Assembly: GCA_963737425.1 (NCBI GenBank)
Contig: CAVTSX010000009.1
Span: 124,001 to 188,000, forward strand
From: DASXRA01 sp963737425
Lineage (GTDB): Bacteria; Actinomycetota; Actinomycetes; Mycobacteriales; Jatrophihabitantaceae
Direction: 5' to 3'
Length of the DNA: 64,000 nucleotides
Below the pieces are notes generated by a model. The model was not told where the DNA came from and ran no database searches. It was given only the letters and a program-made list of their open reading frames with translations. Numbering within the stretch: position 1 is the stretch's first letter; each line of letters opens with the position of its first letter. Both the position numbers and the translations under genes were made by a program. This document shows positions 58,294 through 64,000 of the stretch, in pieces.

Positions 58294-61200
58294 TCAGGCG
58301 CGGATTTCGAACTCGCTGATCTGGGCGTTCGCACCCGTGGCGTCGTCCCAGCTGTCGGTGATGCGCAGCCGCACGTAGCGCGCGCTCACCGCCGGGAAGG
58401 TCGACGTAGCACCCGTCTTCGGCGCGTCGGCCACGCTCGCGACCGTCTGCCACGACGTGCCGTCCAGCGAGGTCTGGATGTCGTAGGTGTGCACGCCCCA
58501 ATTCGAGCGCCCGCCCACCGTCACCGAGCCGACGGTCACCGGAGCGCCCAGATCCTCACCGAAAAGCACCGGATTCGCGGCCGTCGGCCCCTGCCCGGCT
58601 CCACGCCCCCACGACACCCAGAACGTGCTGGACGAGCCGTCGATCGCCAACTCCGCCGGGTACCGGTCCTGGTTGGCGTCGGCGATCACTCGCGGCAGCG
58701 GAGTCCCGCCCGGGTTGAGCGCCATGTTGTCGGAGTGGTCGAGCGCGACAGCCGTCGTGGCCGTCGCCCCGTTGCTGGCCCGCGCCGTCACGTTCACGGT
58801 GCTGGACCCGCTGTTCAAGCCGGCGTCTCGCAGGTCGACGGCGATCGTCTTCGACTCGCCATCGCCGAGCGTGACGTGCGCGGACGTCGGGGTCGCGGTG
58901 ATCCCGTCCGGGGCGAAGGTGCTGAGCGCGACGCTCACCGGTTGCGGCGAGTGGTTGGTCACGGCGAGGTCGGCGCGGTTGAAACCGCCGTCGGCGAGCG
59001 GCAGCCTGTCCTCCAGCGCCTCGGCGGTGAGGAATGCCGTGGCGCCTTCGTACGGCGTCAACGTGACCGGCCCGAACAGGCCGTAGTCCATCCGGGCCCG
59101 GTTCGCCGCGCCGGTGCCCGGGGCGACGCGCACCGCGTTGAGCAGCGTCGACGCCACCCGCACGGTGATCGTGTTGTCGCCCGGACGCAGGTATCGCCCG
59201 ACATCGACGTGCCGGACGTCCATCTCGTCCACCGGTGCGAGCGCCGTGCCGTTGACGCTGATCCGCACCGTGTCGACGGCGGCGCCGAGGCTCAGGTAGG
59301 CGCCGCGCACTTGTGACCAGCGCGGGTCGAGCGTGACGTGTGTGGTGTACGTGCCGACCCCCGACACGTCCTGCAGATCAACCGGGTACCCGTTCGCCGG
59401 CGTGATCGCCGTCCATGCCGGCAAGATGCCGCCGGCGTCGGCCAGCACGCTCACCGGGCCCAGCGTGGTGTGCGCTGTGTCGCCGGGCAGGTCAGACGGG
59501 CCGGGCGTCCAGCTGTCGACCGACAGCGACCAGTCGTCCATGCGCAGCGGGGCGGGCGCGCCCGGGGCGTTGCCGCCCGCGGGCTGCCCGGCACCGTGGA
59601 ACGTCGCGTCGCGGCGCGGCGTCACGGCGATGACCTCGGCGTCGTTACCCGCGAGCTGCGCCGGCACGGTGACCGTTCCGTGCCCGCGCCGGTAGTTCGC
59701 GATCGGGGTGATCGCGCCCGTCCACGTGTCGAGGCGGTACGGCACGCCGTCGCCCGCCAGGTTCAGCATCTGCGTCGTCGCGGTGTTCGTCTGGTTGTAC
59801 AGGTAGTAGTAATCGACGGAGTCGGTGCGCCGGCGCACGTCCAGGATCGCCGATGAGTCGGTGGCGTGCTGGGCGGCGGCGGCCACGCCTGCGTGCTGCA
59901 GCGCGTCCGGAACCTCTGCCTCGGTGCTGACCTGCAGCACGTCGGGTTGGCTCATCAGGTCGTCCATCAGCGCGCGAAGCTGCGCATCCTGCGCCGTGGC
60001 GGCGTCGTACCCCGGAGTCGACGAGGGGGCGTCGCCGACAACGACGATCGGCAACCCGTCCCGGGCGAACTGCAGGAGCTTCTGCGCCGCCCCGACCGAC
60101 ATCGTCGCCTGGTTGTCCAGCAGGAGCGCGTGATAGGCCGACGCGTCGGGGAACAGCGCCCCGTGCTGGTAGGTAGCCTCCCGGCTCTGCAGCTGCGCGG
60201 GGCTGACGTACTCGTAGGTGTATCCCTGCTGGGCGAGCGCCGACGTGCTTTGCAATTGCCGGTTCGAGCCGGTGCCGGTCGTGCCCGTCCCGTTCAGCCC
60301 GAAGTCCTGCCAGTACACGCCGACGTCGAATCGGGGTTTGCCCTGGCGCAGCACGAGCTGCATGCGAGCGAGATTGTCGTTGACCTGGCGGTAGTCGGCC
60401 CAGTTCGGATTGCCCTTGGCTCCGTACGCCTCCGAGTACGACGTGTTGCCGCCGTAGCTCATTCCTGGCCAGACCTCCTGCGAGCCGGCCCCCGCGGGCC
60501 CGTCGCTGAGGTACGGGAAGCCGTGCCAGACGACCTGGTTCACGCCACCGGCGAATCCCCGGTAGATGTCCTCCAGGTTCGCGAGGTCCGAGTCGCTGGA
60601 TGCGGTCGAGCCCCACACATTCCCGGAGAAGGCGCAACACTCGTCGGAGACGACAGGTTCGCCGCCGAGATGCCCGCCGGCGGCGACGACCTTGTAGTCC
60701 TCGACGTTGCTGTAGTCGCCTGCGGCCTGCCCGAACGCGAGCGACTCGCCCTCGGGCACGTCGATGTGCGACGCCGCTTCGGGGATGTCGATCGGCCCAC
60801 CGTAGGGCTGCACGCGCGTCTGCATCCCGTGGCTGTGCGTCCAGTCGCGCAGCACGTCGAGACGGTTGTTGATGTAAAGGTCGCTCCACGTCTGGCGGTA
60901 GTCCGTCCGAACGCGGTCCCCCACCCCGGAGCCGAAGTCGAACAGCGGTTTCTCCGACTGGCCCTGGTCGCCTGCGCCGGCAAGGGCGGGCAGCACGTCG
61001 ATCGGTGAGTAGCCGCGGCGCTGCTGCCATTGCTGGACGAAGTCCGACGTCCACTTCTCGGTGCTGCCGAGCTCCAGGGAGTCCTCGAACAGGTCGGCAT
61101 CCCCGATCTGATCGATGAGGTGCTGCACGTCGGGAGTAAGGATGTCGTGGTCGTAGAAGTCCGTGGTGGCCTTCGCGCCCGCGACGCTGAGAGCGTCCAG

Positions 61201-62085
61201 GACGTAGTTCTTGCCGGTCGCGGTGTATCCGGACAACGACTGGCCGGTGGCCGTCTGGTAGAAGGCCACCACCGCGTATTCGCTGCTGGCGTCGCCCGGG
61301 AAGTCGTAGTGCAGGTTGCCCGCCGCGTCGACCTGCCCGGTCACGTCGGTGACGCTCGCCTGATCCAGCAGGCGCGGCGACGTGCCCTGCGTGTTGCACG
61401 TCGCGGATTCGCACCGTGCGACCAGCGCGGCGATCAGGGTCTTGTTCGCTCCCGCGGGCGGCGCGACGTCGAAGTTGACGGGCAGTGCGCCGTCGCGGCT
61501 CGTGCCACCGGGGTGGAACTCGTAGGACGTGACGATCTGCTGCGCGGCGCGCGGGTCATTGATGTCGGAGACGGTCGGCACCGTCGCCGGCCAGCGCGGG
61601 CCGATCGTGAAGTCCAGGCGCAGGCCGTCGGCCTTGGCGGCGCTGAGCATCGTCGCAACCTTCTGCGCCCACAGCGGAGTACCCCACCCGTAGGTAGACA
61701 GGAACGGGTTGGTGTTGTTGCCGCTGCCGGCCACGCCGAAGGCGGCCACCTCGGCGCCGCCCGCACCGGCGTCGCGCATCTGCTGCAACTCAGCGGCGAG
61801 TTCGCGGTCGTCGGTGTCGGCCAGTGGCATCCACCACCGGTACTTCGGCCGCACCGTTGCGGGCGGGTTCGCGAACGTGGCAGCCGTCAGCTCGGGAGCG
61901 ACGTCGGGCGTTGGCGGCGCCGCGGACGGACCAACTGCCGTCCGTTCATCCGCTGTGCGACCGGGGTCGGCGATCGGGTGGGCCGCGGCCACGGCGGGCA
62001 CGATCAGCACGACTGCGGCGAGCACGATCGTCAGAAACGGGCGACCGGCTGGCATCAGACGCGATGCTCGGGCAGGCTGGCGCAT
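58294..62085 (-). CDS. Secreted GH106 alpha-L-rhamnosidase with C-terminal discoidin domain
   Basis: A 1263-residue enzyme. Signal peptide 1-37 (LTIVLAAVVLIVPAVAAAHP). The GH106 pattern is clear: PPATVRPKYRWWMPLADTDD at the start of the catalytic part, EDSLELGSTEKWTSDFVQQW with probable catalytic acidic residues, the SDECCAFSGNVWGS segment and NQVVWHGFPYLSD. After the catalytic region come beta-sandwich modules and a C-terminal F5/8-type C domain (ELAIDGSSSTFWVSWGRGAG). ATG 62085 has GAGGAG six bases upstream. Likely removes rhamnose from pectic or bacterial polysaccharides. Confidence 0.9.
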   Translation of the reverse strand: MRQPARASRLMPAGRPFLTIVLAAVVLIVPAVAAAHPIADPGRTADERTAVGPSAAPPTPDVAPELTAATFANPPATVRPKYRWWMPLADTDDRELAAELQQMRDAGAGGAEVAAFGVAGSGNNTNPFLSTYGWGTPLWAQKVATMLSAAKADGLRLDFTIGPRWPATVPTVSDINDPRAAQQIVTSYEFHPGGTSRDGALPVNFDVAPPAGANKTLIAALVARCESATCNTQGTSPRLLDQASVTDVTGQVDAAGNLHYDFPGDASSEYAVVAFYQTATGQSLSGYTATGKNYVLDALSVAGAKATTDFYDHDILTPDVQHLIDQIGDADLFEDSLELGSTEKWTSDFVQQWQQRRGYSPIDVLPALAGAGDQGQSEKPLFDFGSGVGDRVRTDYRQTWSDLYINNRLDVLRDWTHSHGMQTRVQPYGGPIDIPEAASHIDVPEGESLAFGQAAGDYSNVEDYKVVAAGGHLGGEPVVSDECCAFSGNVWGSTASSDSDLANLEDIYRGFAGGVNQVVWHGFPYLSDGPAGAGSQEVWPGMSYGGNTSYSEAYGAKGNPNWADYRQVNDNLARMQLVLRQGKPRFDVGVYWQDFGLNGTGTTGTGSNRQLQSTSALAQQGYTYEYVSPAQLQSREATYQHGALFPDASAYHALLLDNQATMSVGAAQKLLQFARDGLPIVVVGDAPSSTPGYDAATAQDAQLRALMDDLMSQPDVLQVSTEAEVPDALQHAGVAAAAQHATDSSAILDVRRRTDSVDYYYLYNQTNTATTQMLNLAGDGVPYRLDTWTGAITPIANYRRGHGTVTVPAQLAGNDAEVIAVTPRRDATFHGAGQPAGGNAPGAPAPLRMDDWSLSVDSWTPGPSDLPGDTAHTTLGPVSVLADAGGILPAWTAITPANGYPVDLQDVSGVGTYTTHVTLDPRWSQVRGAYLSLGAAVDTVRISVNGTALAPVDEMDVRHVDVGRYLRPGDNTITVRVASTLLNAVRVAPGTGAANRARMDYGLFGPVTLTPYEGATAFLTAEALEDRLPLADGGFNRADLAVTNHSPQPVSVALSTFAPDGITATPTSAHVTLGDGESKTIAVDLRDAGLNSGSSTVNVTARASNGATATTAVALDHSDNMALNPGGTPLPRVIADANQDRYPAELAIDGSSSTFWVSWGRGAGQGPTAANPVLFGEDLGAPVTVGSVTVGGRSNWGVHTYDIQTSLDGTSWQTVASVADAPKTGATSTFPAVSARYVRLRITDSWDDATGANAQISEFEIRA

Positions 62086-62107
62086 CAAGTTCTCCTCGTG
62101 GTGGCGG

Positions 62108-64000
62108 TCAGTTGCCGTTGACTTCGACGGTGACAACGTGCGTCCCGGCCGCGACGCCGTGCAGAGTCACGTAGCCGTTCTGCGGCTGCACTGCGCTGCG
62201 GGCGCCATCCACGCTGACGTCGGCCGGGGTACCGCTCGTCGGCACCGCTATGTCACCGGACGTTCCCGGGGGCACTGTCACGGTCAAGCTGAACGTGTTG
62301 CCGTGTCGGGTCCAGCTGACGCCCAATGCGCCGTGTGGCGTGGGCAATTGCCCGCGCGCCCAGGTAACCGTGCCGGGATGCGGTTGCACCGACCACGTGC
62401 TGAATCCCGGACCGGTCGGGCGCGCACCGAGCAGATCATTCGTCAGCGCAGGCAGCACGCCCGTGGCCCAGCCGTGCGCGGCCGAGGTGAAGCCGCCTTC
62501 GTACAGCGAGCCGCCCGGGCCGATGCCTTCCCAGTCGGTGATGCCCGGGTCGTGGCTCGACATCCAGCCGTAGAGACGCTTGATCTCCTCGATCGCCGAG
62601 TCGGCTTGCCCGCTCAGGAATCGCGCCTCGATGTCCGGGTAGGACGTGAATGCGTACACGCGCTGCGATCCACCGGAGATGAGCGTGTCGTTGTCCATGA
62701 ACGAATTGCCATATGGCAGCGCGGTGTTCTGCGCGAGATAGTCGAGCGCCGACGTAGCCCTGGACTGGTCGGCCACCCCCGCGACGACAGCGATGCCGTT
62801 GCCGTCCTGGGCATGGCGCACCGCGCCGGTGCCCGAGTCGAGGTACGCACCCGCGGCCGGGTCCCACAGATAGGTGTTGATGGCCGCGGCGACCGTCTGC
62901 GCCCGTTGCGTCCATCGGGTGGCATCCGCGTCGTGTCCGAGCGCGGCCGCCATCCGCGATGCGTCCGTCAATGCCTCGACGTAAAGCGCGTTGTAGTAGG
63001 TGACCTCACCAGTGCGGGGCAGGAACGCGTAGTCGCCATACCCCCCGGTATTGTTCAGCCCCTTCTGCAGCAGGCCGCGATCGTCCGTGACGGACGGGTA
63101 CCAGGTGTCGAGCACCTTCAGCAGGTTCGGGTAATACGCGCCCGCATAGCCGGTGTCGCCGGTGTACAGCACATAGTCCCAGCTCGAAGTCACCCACCAA
63201 AGCGGATAGTCGAACAGCGGGAGGGTGTAGTTGTTGATCGATGCGGGCGGGATCCAGCCGTCGGCGCGCTGGTGATTAGCCAGATCGGCCAGGACATTCT
63301 CCGCCGCGGCGCCGACGTCGTGGGTCAGGTAGTCGGTGCGGCCCGACACGGCGACGTCACCTACGTACGGATCGCGGTCACGCTTCGCGCCGTCGTGCAG
63401 GACGAGTTTGCCATCCAGCGTGGGGCTGTCGGCGTGTCTCGGGTCGACGTCAGTGGATCGGAACGTGTCAGTGACCAGTTCGTTGGTGTACGACGCGTCG
63501 TACCAGTAACGGTTGAGCGCCTGGTCCGACGACTCGAACCATCTCTCGTAGCTTCCGGGCGTGCCGAGGTAGGCGGTGAAGTCGAGCGAGATGCCACTGA
63601 TCCGTACCGTGCCGTACGGAGTGGTGTCCGGCGCGTCGGCGCCGAGAGCGTCCAGGCTGACCTTCAGGTACCGGAAGCCGTGCAGCCCGTCCGCGCAGAC
63701 CTTTGTCCCATCGGCGCAGCCGCGGGTGTCTGTCCACGTCGTAGGGGTGACGGGCACGGCGAACTGGTCCGTGCCGGGGACGATCGATTGGCCGTTGTCC
63801 GACCGGGTGAAATCCGACCGGTCGCTGAGGTACTGCGTGCTCTCGGAGAAGGCGACGCGGACGCCGGGGTGGTTCGCCGACGCCCCGGCGAATTGCACCT
63901 TGGGGTAGCCGACGACGACCTTGCCGAAGTCGACGACGATGTTCGGCGGCGCCGGATCGGGAGCCACGACTCCGGGCCACACCTCGTTGACGCGGGTGAA
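62108..64000 (-). CDS. GH78-like six-hairpin glycosidase, 3' part (5' end outside window)
   Basis: At least 630 residues; the frame is open to the window edge (FTRVNEVWPGV), so the start and signal peptide lie beyond. It contains an N-terminal beta-sandwich (PNIVVDFGKVVVGYPKVQF), the barrel motif LVLHDGAKRDRDPYVGDVAV, shared with the protein at 55549-58284, LWWVTSSWDYVLYTGD, AAHGWATGVLPALTN and a C-terminal beta-sandwich. It is probably a rhamnosidase or related exo-glycosidase. It ends 22 bp before the GH106 gene and heads the run of four. Confidence 0.85.
   Translation of the reverse strand, partial: FTRVNEVWPGVVAPDPAPPNIVVDFGKVVVGYPKVQFAGASANHPGVRVAFSESTQYLSDRSDFTRSDNGQSIVPGTDQFAVPVTPTTWTDTRGCADGTKVCADGLHGFRYLKVSLDALGADAPDTTPYGTVRISGISLDFTAYLGTPGSYERWFESSDQALNRYWYDASYTNELVTDTFRSTDVDPRHADSPTLDGKLVLHDGAKRDRDPYVGDVAVSGRTDYLTHDVGAAAENVLADLANHQRADGWIPPASINNYTLPLFDYPLWWVTSSWDYVLYTGDTGYAGAYYPNLLKVLDTWYPSVTDDRGLLQKGLNNTGGYGDYAFLPRTGEVTYYNALYVEALTDASRMAAALGHDADATRWTQRAQTVAAAINTYLWDPAAGAYLDSGTGAVRHAQDGNGIAVVAGVADQSRATSALDYLAQNTALPYGNSFMDNDTLISGGSQRVYAFTSYPDIEARFLSGQADSAIEEIKRLYGWMSSHDPGITDWEGIGPGGSLYEGGFTSAAHGWATGVLPALTNDLLGARPTGPGFSTWSVQPHPGTVTWARGQLPTPHGALGVSWTRHGNTFSLTVTVPPGTSGDIAVPTSGTPADVSVDGARSAVQPQNGYVTLHGVAAGTHVVTVEVNGN

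Noticed and set aside
1..64000. CRISPR array, prophage, insertion sequence or integron
   Set aside because: No regularly spaced identical repeats, transposase, integrase or phage structural genes were found; the DUF222/HNH gene alone is not evidence of a mobile element.

Overview
The window is GC-rich chromosomal DNA from an actinobacterium. The evidence is high G+C with strong third-position bias, frequent GTG starts, ATGA or GTGA gene overlaps, two mycothiol-dependent-isomerase-fold proteins, a DUF222/HNH protein, DUF4916 and DUF3618 proteins, DtxR/IdeR-type iron boxes, and a mycobacteria-like set of rdgB, rph, Rv1339-like phosphodiesterase, murI and rhomboid genes. A NamH-like UDP-MurNAc hydroxylase also points to the mycobacteria/micromonospora side of the phylum. 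The genus cannot be fixed from this sequence. I see no prophage, insertion sequence, CRISPR array or rRNA.

Layout. 1-4.3 kb: end of a TrmB-type regulator and a 1244-residue secreted sedolisin. 4.8-6.3 kb: ArsR regulator, SRPBCC protein and two small proteins. 6.3-11.2 kb: two mycothiol-isomerase-fold proteins around a DUF4916/M20 peptidase pair, a CBM48-like protein and a lipase. 11.5-15.8 kb: a LolA/RseB-fold protein coupled to an ABC exporter, then HtrA. 15.9-20.4 kb: questin-oxidase-like and AhpD-like genes divergent from a MocR regulator, then DUF222/HNH. 20.7-24 kb: a broken lactate oxidase and a multispanning membrane hydrolase. 24-28 kb: the iron locus efeU-efeO-efeB with two iron boxes. 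28-33.6 kb: fused 5-oxoprolinase, Pit phosphate transporter, DUF47 partner and DUF3618 protein. 33.7-39 kb: Bcp peroxiredoxin, an odd tRNA-Leu(UAG), acyl-CoA ligase, NamH-like hydroxylase, acetyltransferase and TetR. 39.3-41.3 kb: ECF sigma factor between two small proteins, and an acetyltransferase.

41.3-50.6 kb: rdgB-rph and Rv1339-like-murI-rhomboid, which are contiguous in M. tuberculosis, are separated here by a DrrAB-type exporter, a BTAD/SARP-type regulator and YjbQ. 50.6-52.1 kb: a membrane-anchored sulfite-oxidase-fold protein. 52.3-64 kb: four consecutive secreted rhamnosidases (GH78, GH78-like, GH106, GH78-like; the last runs off the window) on the minus strand with gaps of 9-22 bp, which looks like one long operon for breaking down a rhamnose-rich polymer.

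The intergenic DNA is not featureless. A 56-bp inverted-repeat element (ends CTTGATCATCTCTG / CAGAGATGATCAAG) occurs four times. A GTGGGCACTT repeat occurs at two loci. Helically phased GTGCCAG heptamers precede drrA and look like SARP binding sites. Several perfect hairpins mark probable terminators.
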